Below are positions 8,006 through 18,994 of a stretch of 64,000 nt of DNA, in pieces. Source of the DNA: an uncultured Alphaproteobacteria bacterium (GTDB lineage: Bacteria > Pseudomonadota > Alphaproteobacteria > Puniceispirillales > UBA1172); NCBI GenBank assembly GCA_958431225.1, contig OY288107.1:1949501-2013500 (forward strand). The letters are read 5' to 3'. The translations under genes and the position numbers were made by a program. The first letter of the stretch is position 1. Each line of letters begins with the position of its first letter. A model generated the notes under the pieces. That model did no database searches. It was not told the origin of the DNA and saw nothing but the letters and a program-made list of their open reading frames with translations.

Positions 8006-10111
8006 ATGATAAAACTCACCATTGACGATATTGAAGTAGAGGTTGAAGACGGCGCCACCATCTTGCAGGCTTGCGAGACGGCGGGTAAGGAAATCCCGCG
8101 TTTCTGCTATCACGAAAAATTATCCATCGCCGGCAATTGCCGTATGTGTTTGGTGGAAATGGAAAGGGCACCGAAACCGATAGCCTCGTGTGCGATGCCG
8201 GCGGGGGAGGGCATGGTCATCAAAACCGACAGCAACATGGTGCAAAAAGCCCGCGAGGGCGTGATGGAATTCATGCTCATCAACCACCCCCTAGACTGCC
8301 CGATTTGCGACCAAGGGGGCGAATGCGACCTACAAGACCAAGCGATGGGATACGGCACCGCCGAGAGCCGTTACCTAGAACCCAAACGCGCGGTGGAAAA
8401 TAAAGCCATGGGACCTTTAATTTCCACGATTATGACGCGGTGTATCCATTGCACCCGCTGTGTGCGCTTTGCCACCGAGGTCGCCGGTGTGCCAGAATTG
8501 GGCGCAATCGGGCGGGGCGAGGATATGGAAATCACCACCTATTTGGAACAGGCATTAGCGTCCGAATTATCGGGGAATGTTGTTGATTTATGTCCGGTGG
8601 GGGCTTTGACGAGCCGTCCTTATGCGTATCAGGCACGTTCGTGGGAGCTCACCCACACGCCGAGCATTGATGTCATGGACGGCTTGGGGTGCCATATCCG
8701 CGTGGATAGCCGTGGCAACCAAGTCATGCGCGTCCTCCCCCGCCACAATGATGATATCAATGAGGAATGGATTTCGGACAAAACCCGCCACGCCATTGAT
8801 GGTTTGTTGGCACAAAGGCTAGACCGCCCCTATCTGCGTGGGCGCGATGGACGGCTGGCGGCGGCAAGTTGGGATGAAGCCTTTACCGCCATCAAAAAAG
8901 CCATCAAAAAAGCCAAAGCCGATGAGATTGGCGCGCTAACCGGGGATTTAGCCGATGCCGAAGCGATTTTTGCCTTGGGGCAGTTGTTGGATAAGATCGG
9001 CACCCCCCACCGCGATTGCCGTCAAGATGGTGCGGTTATCGGCAGTGCCACCGGTACGGGGGGAAAAGGGGCGGGGGGTTATCTTTTCAATTCGGGGATA
9101 AACGGCGTGGATGTGGCGGATGCGATTCTGCTCATCGGCACCAATCCGCGCAGCGAAGCCCCGGTATTAAATGCGCGCATCAGGCAGAATTGGCTCAATA
9201 ACGGCGTGCGGGTGTTCCGTTTAGGCGGGGCGGGGGATTTGACCTATCCGCTAGTTGAATTAGGGGATGATGCGCGGGTGTTGGAACAATGGTGTGATGG
9301 GGGGCTCAATAAGGGCAGTGCGGTAGTCAATGCCCTCAAATCCGCCGCGCGTCCGATGGTGATTTTGGGGCAGGGCGCGCTCAATCGTCCCGATAGTATG
9401 GGGATTCTGCATGCGGTGGGGCGTTTAGCAGAGCAGGTGGATTTGGTGAAAGAGGACTGGAACGGCTTTAATGTCCTGCATAGCACGGCGGGGGTTGTTG
9501 GTGGGTTGATGCTGGGATTCCTGCCGCAAAAGGGCGGGTTTGCCACGCCCGACATGGTGCGGGCATTGGAACATGGCAGATTGAAAGTGCTTTACAATCT
9601 AGGCGCCGATGAAGTGGATTTATCGCGCCGTCATAGCGATAGTTTCATCATCTATCAGGGCAGTCATGGCGATAGGGGGGCGGGGTGTGCCGATGTCGTG
9701 CTTCCCGCCGCCGCATGGCCCGAAAAAGACGCCACCTATGTCAATACCGAAGGGCGGGTGCAGAGGGCAAATCGCGCGACTTTCCCGCCGGGTGAGGCGC
9801 GCGAGGATTGGGCAATTATCCGCGCACTTTCGGCGGTGCTAGGTAAAAAACTAGGCTTTGATGATCTCGGCGGTCTGCGCCAAGCCATGATTAGTGCCGT
9901 GCCAGAATTTGACGAAATGGATAAACCACGCAGCCTAAAACCGAAAAAACTAGGGCGCAAGCAAGCCATCAGCAACGCCCCATTGCAAACGCATATCAAA
10001 AATTTCTACATGACCTGCCCGATTAGCCGTGCTTCGGTAACTATGGCGGAATGTGTCAAAGCCTTTGTTTATGAGAATGCGGGGGAGGATGCGGGGGAGG
10101 ATGCGGGATGA
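8006..10111 (+). CDS. nuoG: NADH-quinone oxidoreductase subunit G
   Basis: 75-kDa iron-sulfur subunit (701 residues) that wires electrons through the peripheral arm. The N-terminal ferredoxin domain shows [20 protein letters not shown], then the His/Cys cluster motif in [20 protein letters not shown], then [13 protein letters not shown] and [10 protein letters not shown]. The remaining residues are the molybdopterin-oxidoreductase-like domain, degenerate in complex I. The extreme C terminus ends in a short Glu-Asp-Ala-Gly repeat coded by a 12-bp tandem repeat at 10081-10104. Four bases overlap with nuoH. Confidence 0.97.
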   Translation: MIKLTIDDIEVEVEDGATILQACETAGKEIPRFCYHEKLSIAGNCRMCLVEMERAPKPIASCAMPAGEGMVIKTDSNMVQKAREGVMEFMLINHPLDCPICDQGGECDLQDQAMGYGTAESRYLEPKRAVENKAMGPLISTIMTRCIHCTRCVRFATEVAGVPELGAIGRGEDMEITTYLEQALASELSGNVVDLCPVGALTSRPYAYQARSWELTHTPSIDVMDGLGCHIRVDSRGNQVMRVLPRHNDDINEEWISDKTRHAIDGLLAQRLDRPYLRGRDGRLAAASWDEAFTAIKKAIKKAKADEIGALTGDLADAEAIFALGQLLDKIGTPHRDCRQDGAVIGSATGTGGKGAGGYLFNSGINGVDVADAILLIGTNPRSEAPVLNARIRQNWLNNGVRVFRLGGAGDLTYPLVELGDDARVLEQWCDGGLNKGSAVVNALKSAARPMVILGQGALNRPDSMGILHAVGRLAEQVDLVKEDWNGFNVLHSTAGVVGGLMLGFLPQKGGFATPDMVRALEHGRLKVLYNLGADEVDLSRRHSDSFIIYQGSHGDRGAGCADVVLPAAAWPEKDATYVNTEGRVQRANRATFPPGEAREDWAIIRALSAVLGKKLGFDDLGGLRQAMISAVPEFDEMDKPRSLKPKKLGRKQAISNAPLQTHIKNFYMTCPISRASVTMAECVKAFVYENAGEDAGEDAG

Positions 10112-11115
10112 TTGAATTTTTTAACGCTTACATTTGGGATTTGATCTGGACGCTATTAAAAATTTTCGCGGTCATCGTGCCGTTACTGATTGCGGTGGCG
10201 TATCTGACTTTGGCAGAACGGCGCATCATCGGCTTCATGCAATTAAGGAAAGGCCCCAATGTCGTCGGCCCGTTCGGTCTATTGCAACCTTTCGCCGATG
10301 CGCTCAAATTATTATCCAAGGAAACCATATTACCATCGGGCGCATCCAAAACCGTGTTCGTCATAGCACCGATGCTAACCTTCGTGCTGTCGCTAGTGGC
10401 ATGGGCGGTGATTCCCTTCGGCGAGGGGTTAGTCATTGCCGATGTCAATATCGGCATTTTATATCTTTTCGCCATTTCATCGCTAGGGGTCTATGGCGTC
10501 ATCATGGCGGGGTGGGCGAGCAATTCCAAATATCCATTTTTGGGGGCAATGCGTTCGGCGGCACAGATGATTTCGTATGAAGTATCACTAGGTCTAGTCA
10601 TCATCACCGTCATCATGGCGGCAGGTTCATTGAATTTGAGCGATATCGTGCGCGCCCAACAAGGCTTATGGTTCTGCATCCCGCTATTCCCGATGTTTGT
10701 GATTTTCTTCATCTCCACCTTGGCAGAAACCAATCGCGCGCCGTTTGACCTGCCCGAGGGCGAATCTGAATTGGTGGCTGGCTATTTCGTTGAGTATTCG
10801 TCCATGTCCTTCGCGCTATTTTTCTTGGGCGAATATGCCAATATGATTCTGATGAGTGGCATGACGACAACGCTATTCCTAGGCGGTTGGTTGCCGCCGT
10901 TTGATGTGCCGATTCTCAATGCGATTCCTGGGGTGGTGTGGTTCGCTTTGAAAACGGCATTAGTATTATTCGTGTTCCTATGGGTGCGCGCCACCACGCC
11001 CCGTTATCGCTATGACCAATTAATGCGCCTAGGTTGGAAGATATTTTTGCCATTCACTTTATTTTTTGTCGTGCTAGTGGGCGGTGTGTTATTAGGGTTT
11101 GGGCTGTTGCCATAA
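10108..11115 (+). CDS. nuoH: NADH-quinone oxidoreductase subunit H
   Basis: 335-residue membrane subunit that connects the quinone cavity to the proton channels. Typical motifs are [32 protein letters not shown] in the first cytoplasmic loop and [21 protein letters not shown] in the acidic quinone-access loop. About eight hydrophobic segments are apparent. The start codon lies within the nuoG end (ATG at 10108, nuoG stop at 10109-10111). Confidence 0.97.
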   Translation: MIEFFNAYIWDLIWTLLKIFAVIVPLLIAVAYLTLAERRIIGFMQLRKGPNVVGPFGLLQPFADALKLLSKETILPSGASKTVFVIAPMLTFVLSLVAWAVIPFGEGLVIADVNIGILYLFAISSLGVYGVIMAGWASNSKYPFLGAMRSAAQMISYEVSLGLVIITVIMAAGSLNLSDIVRAQQGLWFCIPLFPMFVIFFISTLAETNRAPFDLPEGESELVAGYFVEYSSMSFALFFLGEYANMILMSGMTTTLFLGGWLPPFDVPILNAIPGVVWFALKTALVLFVFLWVRATTPRYRYDQLMRLGWKIFLPFTLFFVVLVGGVLLGFGLLP

Positions 11116-11130
11116 AGGAAGGGTTTATAG

Positions 11131-11619
11131 ATGTCATCATTGATTACTGCATTGCGTTCGTTTCTCTTGCTTGAGATAGTGAGGGGGCTAGGTTTGACGT
11201 TGAAATATCTATTCAAGCCAAAAGTCACGCTCAATTACCCGTATGAAAAGGGCTATCTGTCCCCGCGTTTTCGTGGCGAGCATGCCCTCCGCCGTTATCT
11301 CAATGGCGAGGAACGTTGCATCGCCTGTAAATTATGCGAAGCCATCTGCCCCGCCCAAGCCATCACCATAGAATCCGAACCCCGGGCTGATGGCAGTCGC
11401 CGCACCACCCGCTATGATATTGATATGACGAAATGTATCTATTGCGGGTTTTGCCAAGAGGCGTGTCCGGTGGATGCCATTGTTGAGGGACCGAATTTTG
11501 AATTCGCCACCGAAACCCGTGCCGAACTTTACTATGACAAAGATAAATTACTAGCCAATGGCGACCGCTGGGAAGGCGAAATCGCCCGCAACCTAGCCCG
11601 CGATGCGCGCTATAGATAG
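11131..11619 (+). CDS. nuoI: NADH-quinone oxidoreductase subunit I
   Basis: 162-residue ferredoxin-like subunit carrying clusters N6a and N6b. Two CxxCxxCxxxCP motifs are visible, [12 protein letters not shown] near residue 60 and [12 protein letters not shown] near residue 100, each followed by the expected hydrophobic residues. The N terminus is an amphipathic segment that lies on the membrane. An AAGGAAGGG ribosome-binding site follows the nuoH stop. Confidence 0.97.
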   Translation: MSSLITALRSFLLLEIVRGLGLTLKYLFKPKVTLNYPYEKGYLSPRFRGEHALRRYLNGEERCIACKLCEAICPAQAITIESEPRADGSRRTTRYDIDMTKCIYCGFCQEACPVDAIVEGPNFEFATETRAELYYDKDKLLANGDRWEGEIARNLARDARYR

Positions 11620-11628
11620 GAACCGCCG

Positions 11629-12267
11629 ATGTTTATAGCTGCTATGTTCTTTTATCTTTTTGCCCTGATGGTGGTGCTGTCGGGGGCGATGGTGGTGTTG
11701 GCGCGCAATCCGGTGCATGCGGTGTTGTTTTTGATTCTGGCGTTTTTCAATTCGGCGGGGCTGTTCATTTTGCTAGGGGCGGAATTTTTGGCGATGCTGT
11801 TGGTGGTGGTCTATGTGGGTGCGGTGGCGGTGCTATTTTTATTCGTGGTCATGATGCTAGACATTGATGCCACCGCAATGCGCCAAGGGTTTCGCCAAAA
11901 TCTACCCATAGGCGCGGCGGTGGGATGCGTGTTGATGGCGGAATTATTGCTGGTATTTTTGGGCGGCGGACATAGCGGTAGTGTGCTAGCGATAGGACAT
12001 GGCGGGGCGAGCAATACAACCCTAATCGGCAGGCAACTTTACACCGAATACCTATTGCTGTTCCAGCTAGCCGGGTTGATTTTACTAGTAGCAATGATAG
12101 GGGCAATCACGCTAACCATGCGCCATAGGGAAGGCGTCAAACGCCAAAGCATCGCCAAACAAAACCGCCGCACACGCGGAGGCACTATCGCCATCGTATC
12201 GGTAGAATCGGGTGCTGTGCCTGACGCATTAGAAGACGCACCGGCGGCGCACAAGAAATTGCAATAA
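11629..12267 (+). CDS. nuoJ: NADH-quinone oxidoreductase subunit J
   Basis: Membrane subunit with about five hydrophobic segments. The third segment region ([28 protein letters not shown]) contains the pi-bulge helix involved in coupling in complex I. 212 residues; the last ~45 are a hydrophilic, positively then negatively charged tail ([15 protein letters not shown] and a Glu/Ala-rich end) longer than many homologues. Between nuoI and nuoK in the canonical order. Confidence 0.95.
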   Translation: MFIAAMFFYLFALMVVLSGAMVVLARNPVHAVLFLILAFFNSAGLFILLGAEFLAMLLVVVYVGAVAVLFLFVVMMLDIDATAMRQGFRQNLPIGAAVGCVLMAELLLVFLGGGHSGSVLAIGHGGASNTTLIGRQLYTEYLLLFQLAGLILLVAMIGAITLTMRHREGVKRQSIAKQNRRTRGGTIAIVSVESGAVPDALEDAPAAHKKLQ

Positions 12268-12283
12268 GGGGAGGAGAGGCACC

Positions 12284-12595
12284 ATGTTCACCATCGCATT
12301 AACGCATTATCTAATCGTCGCCGCCATCCTGTTCACCCTAGGGGCGGTGGGGATTTTCCTCAATCGCAAAAACGTCATCGTCATTTTGATGTGTATTGAA
12401 TTGATGCTGTTGGCGGTGAATATCAACTTGGCGGCGTTTTCGGCGTATCACGGGCATATAGTCGGGCAGATTTTTGCCATGTTCATTCTAACCGTGGCGG
12501 CGGCGGAGGCGGCGATTGGCTTGGCTATTTTGGTCGTCTATTTCCGCAATCGCGGCAGTATCGCCGTTGAAGACATCAACATGATGAAAGGCTAA
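12284..12595 (+). CDS. nuoK: NADH-quinone oxidoreductase subunit K
   Basis: 103-residue three-helix membrane subunit. The conserved membrane glutamates of the proton path are visible in [13 protein letters not shown] and [13 protein letters not shown]. The GGGGAGG ribosome-binding site precedes the ATG. It abuts nuoL with no intervening base. Confidence 0.96.
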   Translation: MFTIALTHYLIVAAILFTLGAVGIFLNRKNVIVILMCIELMLLAVNINLAAFSAYHGHIVGQIFAMFILTVAAAEAAIGLAILVVYFRNRGSIAVEDINMMKG

Positions 12596-14524
12596 ATGAT
12601 GATTAGCGCGATTGTATTCCTGCCATTATTGGGCGCCATCGGGGCGGGGATAGGTGCGTTTCTGCACCGCGACCGCTTGGCGTATGCGTTCAGCCTAAGC
12701 GGTGTGGTGCTGGCGATGGCTTTGGGGTGGTGGGCGTTTCTCACCATCGCTATCCCCGGGCAGAATATAACGATTCATTTGGCGCGCTGGTTTGATGTGG
12801 GTTTGTTCCAAGTGGATTGGGCGTTGCGCTATGATGCGCTCACCGCCGTGATGGTGATTGTGGTGACCTCGGTATCGGCGATGGTGCATATTTATGCCGT
12901 GGGTTATATGGCGCATGATGCGTCAAAACCGCGCTTTATGGCGTATCTGGGGCTTTTCACTTTTGCCATGTTGATGTTGGTGACGGCGGATAATTTGGTG
13001 CAGCTATTCTTTGGCTGGGAAGGCGTCGGCGTGGCATCGTATCTGCTGATTGGATTCTGGTATCATAAGGCATCGGCACACGAGGCGGCGATGAAGGCAT
13101 TTATTGTCAATCGTGTCGGCGATTTTGGGTTTGCGCTAGGGATTTTCGCATTATTTCATCTCACAGGTTCGGTGCAGTTGGATATCATTTTCGCCGCCAC
13201 CCCGACATTGCAAAATAGCCAATTCGTCATTTTGGGGTTAAGCCTCCCCGCCCTTGAGGTCGCTGGCATTCTGCTATTTATCGGTGCCATGGGGAAATCG
13301 GCACAGCTGGGTCTGCATACATGGCTCCCGGATGCCATGGAAGGCCCGACACCGGTTTCGGCATTGATTCACGCGGCGACTATGGTGACGGCAGGGGTGT
13401 TTATGGTGTGCCGTCTGTCGCCGATGCTGGAATACGCCCCGGTGACACTGGGGGTGATAACGATTATTGGCGCATTGACAGCGATTTTTGCCGCGACCAT
13501 CGCTATGACGCAATTTGATATTAAGCGCGTGATTGCCTATTCTACATGTTCGCAGCTGGGCTATATGTTTTTCGCGGCAGGGGTATCGGCGTATCCGGCG
13601 GCGATGTTCCACCTAACCACGCATGCTTTTTTCAAAGCCCTGTTATTTTTGGGGGCGGGGTCAGTCATTCATGCCATGTCCGATGAACAAGATATGCGGA
13701 AAATGGGCGGCACTTGGAAGAAAATTCCCTTCACTTATGCGATGATGTGGGTAGGGTCGCTGGCACTAGCGGGGGTGCCGTTTTTTGCCGGGTATTATTC
13801 CAAAGATATGGTGCTAGAAACCGCATGGGGCGCGCATTCTGCTTTGGGTAATCTGGCGTGGTATTTGGGTATTGGCGCGGCGTTTTTGACGGCGTTTTAT
13901 TCGTGGCGGTTGTTGATGCTGACCTTTCACGGCACCCCCCGTGCGCCAGCGAAAGTCATGGCAAAAATCCATGAAAGCCCGCCGGTGATGACACTGCCGC
14001 TTTTTGTGTTAGCGGTGGGGGCGGTGCTGTCGGGGTGGCTGTTTTATGATTTATTTGTCGGGCATCACTGGCATGATTTCTGGGGCGATGCGCTTTTCAT
14101 CCATCCGCTAAATTCGGTCATGGAGGACGCGCATCATGTGCCAAAATGGGGCAAGCTGATGCCATTATTCGTCAGCATCGGCGGCATTGGTTTGGCGATA
14201 ATTATCTACGGCAAATGCCCATGGATAGCGGATAAAATCGCCAATACATTCCCCGCCATCTATCAACTCTTTTACCATAAATGGTATTTTGATGAACTCT
14301 ATGACAAAGCCTTCGTGCGTCCGGCGGTGCGGTGCGGGCAGTTTTTTTGGTTGCGCGGGGATCGGGGAGTAATTGATGCCTATGGTCCTGATGGCATAAG
14401 CAACATAGTGGTGCGCTTTGCCGCATTTTGTAGCCGTCTGCAATCGGGTTATGTGTTTCATTATGCGTTCGCCATGTTGATTGGGGTGCTTGCCCTGATC
14501 GCCTGGTATCTGGTGCGGGGGTAG
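12596..14524 (+). CDS. nuoL: NADH-quinone oxidoreductase subunit L (distal proton pump)
   Basis: 642-residue antiporter-like subunit at the far end of the membrane arm. Landmarks are FFGWEGVGVASYLLIGFW with the key Glu, KAFIVNRVGDFGFALG, and QLGLHTWLPDAMEGPTPVSALIHAATMVTAG, including the proton-channel Lys/His. The C-terminal ~120 residues correspond to the lateral amphipathic helix and anchor helix. Size and motif order are normal for NuoL. Confidence 0.97.
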   Translation: MMISAIVFLPLLGAIGAGIGAFLHRDRLAYAFSLSGVVLAMALGWWAFLTIAIPGQNITIHLARWFDVGLFQVDWALRYDALTAVMVIVVTSVSAMVHIYAVGYMAHDASKPRFMAYLGLFTFAMLMLVTADNLVQLFFGWEGVGVASYLLIGFWYHKASAHEAAMKAFIVNRVGDFGFALGIFALFHLTGSVQLDIIFAATPTLQNSQFVILGLSLPALEVAGILLFIGAMGKSAQLGLHTWLPDAMEGPTPVSALIHAATMVTAGVFMVCRLSPMLEYAPVTLGVITIIGALTAIFAATIAMTQFDIKRVIAYSTCSQLGYMFFAAGVSAYPAAMFHLTTHAFFKALLFLGAGSVIHAMSDEQDMRKMGGTWKKIPFTYAMMWVGSLALAGVPFFAGYYSKDMVLETAWGAHSALGNLAWYLGIGAAFLTAFYSWRLLMLTFHGTPRAPAKVMAKIHESPPVMTLPLFVLAVGAVLSGWLFYDLFVGHHWHDFWGDALFIHPLNSVMEDAHHVPKWGKLMPLFVSIGGIGLAIIIYGKCPWIADKIANTFPAIYQLFYHKWYFDELYDKAFVRPAVRCGQFFWLRGDRGVIDAYGPDGISNIVVRFAAFCSRLQSGYVFHYAFAMLIGVLALIAWYLVRG

Positions 14525-14527
14525 GCG

Positions 14528-16009
14528 ATGCAAACCGAATGGCCTGTATTGACGGTTTTGACATTTCTGCCGCTGGCAGGGGTGCTGTTCCTGTTGCTGA
14601 TTAGGGGCAGTGAGGAGGTGGTTAGGCGCAATGCACGGCAGGTAGCATTATGGGTGTCGGGTTCTACCCTGATGCTGGCATTGGCGTTGTTGATGAATTT
14701 TGACCCTGATTATCTGGGCTATCAGTTCGTTGATAGGGGCGATTGGCTAGTGGGTGAGGGCATCGGTTATATGATGGGGGTGGATGGGATTTCCATGCCG
14801 TTCATCGTGCTTTCGGCATTTTTAACGCCTCTGGCGATTTTGGCGAGTTGGAATTCGGTGCAGAATCGCGTGCGCGAATATATGATTGCCTTTTTGGTAT
14901 TAGAAACGCTAATGATAGGCACCTTCGCCGCCCTTGATTTGGTGGTGTTTTATCTGTTTTTTGAAGCGGTATTGATTCCGATGTTCGTCATTATAGGCAT
15001 CTGGGGCGGGGCAAGGCGGGTCTATTCGGCATTCAAATTCTTTCTTTATACGCTAGCAGGTTCGGTGCTGATGCTGGTGGCGATTTTGGTCATGTATAAC
15101 ACGGCGGGGACGACCAATATCCCAACCCTAACCGCCTTCGGTTTTGACCCCAAAATGCAGATTTGGTTATTCCTGGCCTTTTTCGCATCCTTTGCCGTGA
15201 AAATGCCGATGTGGCCCGTGCATACATGGTTGCCCGATGCGCATGTTGAAGCCCCGACAGCGGGGTCAATGATTCTGGCAGGGGTGTTGTTGAAAATGGG
15301 GGGCTATGGGTTTTTGCGGTTTTCTCTGCCGATATTCCCTGATGCCTCCATGCAGTTCGCCCCGCTTATTTTTGTGCTGTCCATTGTGGCGATTATCTAC
15401 ACATCGCTAGTGGCATTGGCACAGCAAGATATGAAAAAACTAATCGCCTATTCATCGGTGGCACATATGGGTTTTGTCACCGTCGGCATTTTCACCTTTA
15501 ACGCCCAAGGCATTGCCGGGGCAATGTTTCAGATGATTAGCCACGGGTTGATTTCTGCCGCGTTGTTCTTTGCGGTAGGCGTGGTCTATGACCGCCTGCA
15601 TACGCGCGATATTGATGCGTATGGCGGGGTGGCGGATGCCATGCCACGTTATGCGGTGTTCTTTATGATTATGATGCTAGGTTCGGTGGGCTTGCCGGGG
15701 ACGACGGGGTTTGTCGGCGAGTTTTTGGTAATGGCGGCGGCGTGGCAAGCACATATCATTGTCGCTATTTTCACCACCACCGGCATGATTCTGGGGGCGA
15801 CTTATATGTTGTGGCTGTATAGGCGGGTGGTGTTTGGCGCAGCTGAACGCGATGAAATTGCTAGCCTGAAACCCCTAAGCCGCCGCGAGATTGCCATTTT
15901 CGTCCCCTTGACCATATTGGTGATTTGGTATGGCATTTTCCCCGGGGGCATTTTCACGCTGATGGAAGTATCCATTGACAGTATTTTGAACCAATTAGGA
16001 ACAAGATAA
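14528..16009 (+). CDS. nuoM: NADH-quinone oxidoreductase subunit M (proton pump)
   Basis: 493-residue antiporter-like subunit. Landmarks are FYLFFEAVLIPMFVIIGIWGG with the essential Glu, KMPMWPVHTWLPDAHVEAPTAGSM with the channel residues, and KLIAYSSVAHMGFV. It begins 3 bases after nuoL; its TAA shares one base with the nuoN ATG. Confidence 0.97.
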   Translation: MQTEWPVLTVLTFLPLAGVLFLLLIRGSEEVVRRNARQVALWVSGSTLMLALALLMNFDPDYLGYQFVDRGDWLVGEGIGYMMGVDGISMPFIVLSAFLTPLAILASWNSVQNRVREYMIAFLVLETLMIGTFAALDLVVFYLFFEAVLIPMFVIIGIWGGARRVYSAFKFFLYTLAGSVLMLVAILVMYNTAGTTNIPTLTAFGFDPKMQIWLFLAFFASFAVKMPMWPVHTWLPDAHVEAPTAGSMILAGVLLKMGGYGFLRFSLPIFPDASMQFAPLIFVLSIVAIIYTSLVALAQQDMKKLIAYSSVAHMGFVTVGIFTFNAQGIAGAMFQMISHGLISAALFFAVGVVYDRLHTRDIDAYGGVADAMPRYAVFFMIMMLGSVGLPGTTGFVGEFLVMAAAWQAHIIVAIFTTTGMILGATYMLWLYRRVVFGAAERDEIASLKPLSRREIAIFVPLTILVIWYGIFPGGIFTLMEVSIDSILNQLGTR

Positions 16010-17460
16010 TGGATTTATTCGCATTACAGCCGGCAATAGCTGAAATTTTCATGGCAGTCATGGCACTAATTCTGGTCATGGTAGCGGCGTTCATAGCCCC
16101 GCAAGCACGTGCTAGCAAATTCACCCGCCGTGCCACTATCGCCACTTTTATTTTGGCGGGATGGATGTGTTTGTATAATGGCTTCACGCCAATCTCGGCA
16201 TTTAACGGGATGTTTTTCACCGCGCCTTTTATGGTGATGATGAAATTGTTGATTCTGTTAGGGGCGATGGGGGTTTTATGCATGGCGGCAAGGGAAGTTG
16301 AAGAATCGCAAATTGATAAACCCGAATTGCCATTGCTGATGCTGTTATCAGTTCTAGGCATGATGCTGATGGTATCGGCAAATGATATCATGTTGCTTTA
16401 TATGGGTTTAGAATTGCAATCGCTACCCCTTTACGTCATAGCGGCGATGCGCCGCGAATCCACGCGCGCATCCGAGGCGGGGTTAAAATATTTCCTCTTA
16501 GGTGCTTTGTCATCGGGGTTGCTGTTGTATGGTGCGTCCATGCTTTACGGCTTCACGGGGCATACGAGTTATGCGGGCATCGCCGCATCGCTAAGTTATG
16601 AGGGGGTCAGTGCCGGGGCGGTTATTGGCATGGTGTTCCTCATTTCAGGTTTAGCGTTCAAAATTTCCGCCGCGCCTTTCCACATGTGGACGCCCGATGT
16701 CTATGAAGGCGCCCCCAGCATAGTGACGGCATTTTTCGCGGTGGTGCCGAAATTGGCGGTAATGGCACTATTCATGCGCTTCACGCATGGGGTCTTGGCG
16801 GAGGCGAGCGCCAGCTGGCAACAGATATTGATGATTCTAGCCGTGCTATCCATGTTCATAGGGGCGGGCGGGGCGATTATGCAGAGTGACCTCAAACGTT
16901 TTATGGCATATTCATCCATCGCGCATATGGGCTATGCGTTGGTGGGGTTGGCTTCGGCAACACCAGCGGGGGTAAGCGCTGTCATGCTCTATATGCTCAT
17001 CTACGTGCTATCATCATTGGGGGTATTCGCGCTGATTCTGGCGTTAAGGCGTGAGGGCAGGGCGGTCACCCGCATTGAAGATTTAGCCGGGTTTTCACGC
17101 ACGCATCCGCTTTATGCTTTGTGCATGATGATTTTGATGTTCTCGCTAGCCGGAATTCCGCCTTTGGGTGGGTTTTTTGGGAAATGGTATGTGTTCTCGG
17201 CGGCGGTGGCATCGGGGCAGGTGGTGTTGGCGGTGATAGCCGTGCTGGCATCGGTGATAGGGGCGTTTTACTATATTCGCATCGTCAAGATCATGTATAT
17301 TGACGAAAGCGAAACGGCACTAGACGCCGACATTGCCGCGAGCAATCGGTTTATTGCCATCGTAGCGGCGGCGGCGATGTTCGGGTTCATGCTCGCATTA
17401 GCAACTTTGCGCGGAGTCATTGATGCGAGCGTCATTTTTGCGCGCATTGTGGTAGGGTGA
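16009..17460 (+). CDS. nuoN: NADH-quinone oxidoreductase subunit N (proton pump)
   Basis: 483-residue antiporter-like subunit, closest of the three to the quinone module. Landmarks are LLYMGLELQSLPLYVIAAM, with the conserved Glu, AFKISAAPFHMWTPDVYEGAP and KRFMAYSSIAHMGYAL. Last gene of the nuo operon; only six bases separate it from birA, so the birA-coaX-rnj trio is probably co-transcribed. Confidence 0.97.
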   Translation: MDLFALQPAIAEIFMAVMALILVMVAAFIAPQARASKFTRRATIATFILAGWMCLYNGFTPISAFNGMFFTAPFMVMMKLLILLGAMGVLCMAAREVEESQIDKPELPLLMLLSVLGMMLMVSANDIMLLYMGLELQSLPLYVIAAMRRESTRASEAGLKYFLLGALSSGLLLYGASMLYGFTGHTSYAGIAASLSYEGVSAGAVIGMVFLISGLAFKISAAPFHMWTPDVYEGAPSIVTAFFAVVPKLAVMALFMRFTHGVLAEASASWQQILMILAVLSMFIGAGGAIMQSDLKRFMAYSSIAHMGYALVGLASATPAGVSAVMLYMLIYVLSSLGVFALILALRREGRAVTRIEDLAGFSRTHPLYALCMMILMFSLAGIPPLGGFFGKWYVFSAAVASGQVVLAVIAVLASVIGAFYYIRIVKIMYIDESETALDADIAASNRFIAIVAAAAMFGFMLALATLRGVIDASVIFARIVVG

Positions 17461-17466
17461 AAACAG

Positions 17467-18222
17467 GTGTTCCGCATAAAACTTTCGGTGGTTGATGAAG
17501 CGACTAGCACATCGGATTTGGTGCGCGAGGCGCGTGTATCAGGTGCAGTGTCAGGCACAGCATTCCAAGCCCGCCGCCAAACCCAAGGACGCGGGAGACA
17601 CGGACGCAACTGGCAATCGCCTCCGGGCAATCTCTATATGTCATTTTTACTAACACCAAAACGCGCTAAATCTGAATGGGCACCCCTATCACTAGTGCTG
17701 TCGCTGGCATTAGCAGAGGCATTGGAAACCCATATTGAATCGGGACGGGTGCAGCTCAAATGGCCGAATGATGTATTGGTGGATGATAAGAAAATCGCTG
17801 GCATATTGTTAGAGGTTGAGGGCGATGCGGTCATTATCGGCATGGGGGTGAATATCCTAGTCGCCCCTGATGTCGCCGATGGCTGGGCATCCACCCGCCT
17901 AGCCGATATGAGCCAAGTAGAAGCCGATGATTTCCGCGATGATTTGGTCGCTTGTTTGGAAAAAACCATCACCACATGGCAACAACAAGGTTTCGCGCCT
18001 TTCCATGCGCCATGGCAGAAACGCGCAGCATTTCTAAATCGCCCCATCCGATTTGAAGATGTCGGCGCGCAGAACCTAAGCGGCATTTTTCGCGGCATCA
18101 CCGAGGACGGCATGATGCGTTTAGAGGAATCTAACGGAAAAACCCGCACCCTAACCGCCGGCGAAGTCGTCGGTCTCAGAGGCGCGCACCCCGGAGGAGA
18201 CACCCATGCTCTTAGCGATTGA
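17467..18222 (+). CDS. birA: Biotin--[acetyl-CoA-carboxylase] ligase
   Basis: Monofunctional biotin protein ligase (251 residues, GTG start) that attaches biotin to carboxyl-carrier proteins through biotinyl-AMP. The nucleotide loop QGRGRHGRNWQSPPGNLY is near residue 40, with VQLKWPNDVLVDDKKIAGIL, containing the catalytic Lys, near 95 and IGMGVNI near 120. There is no N-terminal winged-helix domain, so it should not act as a repressor like E. coli BirA. Its 3' end overlaps coaX by 17 bases. The order nuoN-birA-coaX-rnj is conserved in alphaproteobacteria. Confidence 0.94.
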   Translation: MFRIKLSVVDEATSTSDLVREARVSGAVSGTAFQARRQTQGRGRHGRNWQSPPGNLYMSFLLTPKRAKSEWAPLSLVLSLALAEALETHIESGRVQLKWPNDVLVDDKKIAGILLEVEGDAVIIGMGVNILVAPDVADGWASTRLADMSQVEADDFRDDLVACLEKTITTWQQQGFAPFHAPWQKRAAFLNRPIRFEDVGAQNLSGIFRGITEDGMMRLEESNGKTRTLTAGEVVGLRGAHPGGDTHALSD

Positions 18223-18994
18223 CGGCGGAAATACCAATACGATTTTTGGCTTGCGCGTGGGTGCGGATGAATATCTAACATGGCGCATGGCGAGCGCGCC
18301 TGCGACCACGGCAGATGATTACGCGGTCTGGCTGGCGCATCATTTAGGCGGGCATGGCTATGATTTCACGGCGATTGATGCGGTGATAATCTCATCGGTG
18401 GTGCCGGATAGCCTCCCGGAATTGATTGCTTTTGCCGCACGTTATCTGCCGGTTTTCACCTATATCTTGCGCGCGGATGACCCAAGCCACGGGGTTAAAA
18501 TCGCCATCAACAAACCCGAACAAGCCGGCGCCGACCGCATCGCCAACACCGCCGCCGCCGCGCATGAATATCGCTGTCCGGTGATTGTCGTTGATTTTGG
18601 CACGGCGACCACTTTTGATTATGTTGCTGCCGATGGGGCGTATCATGGCGGGGTGATTGCGCCCGGGGTGAATCTATCCATTGACGCGCTCTATCAAGCG
18701 GCGGCACGACTCCCGCTCATAGACCCAAGCCACTGGAACAAAGACCTCCCCATCATCGGCAAAACCACCATTGAAGCCATGAATAGCGGGCTATTTTTCG
18801 GCTATGTTAGCCTCGTTGAGGGCATCATCACCCGCATGCAAACCACCATCCCTGAGAGCAAAATCACCACCATAGCCACCGGCGGGCTAGGGGCGGTATT
18901 CGCCGATGCCGTAGAAACTATCGACCATTATGACGCAGATTTAACTCTAAAAGGTCTAGCCATCATCGCCGCACACGCAAAGGAATCCGCATGA
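18206..18994 (+). CDS. coaX: Type III pantothenate kinase
   Basis: 262-residue CoaX-type enzyme for the first step of coenzyme A synthesis. It starts MLLAIDGGNTNTIFGL, the ASKHA-fold phosphate loop DGGNTN, and contains GADRIANTAAAAH and VIVDFGTATTFDYV, the second phosphate motif, followed by GGVIAPGVNLS. Type III kinases need a monovalent cation and are not feedback-inhibited by CoA. Overlaps both birA and rnj, so translation is probably coupled. Confidence 0.94.
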   Translation: MLLAIDGGNTNTIFGLRVGADEYLTWRMASAPATTADDYAVWLAHHLGGHGYDFTAIDAVIISSVVPDSLPELIAFAARYLPVFTYILRADDPSHGVKIAINKPEQAGADRIANTAAAAHEYRCPVIVVDFGTATTFDYVAADGAYHGGVIAPGVNLSIDALYQAAARLPLIDPSHWNKDLPIIGKTTIEAMNSGLFFGYVSLVEGIITRMQTTIPESKITTIATGGLGAVFADAVETIDHYDADLTLKGLAIIAAHAKESA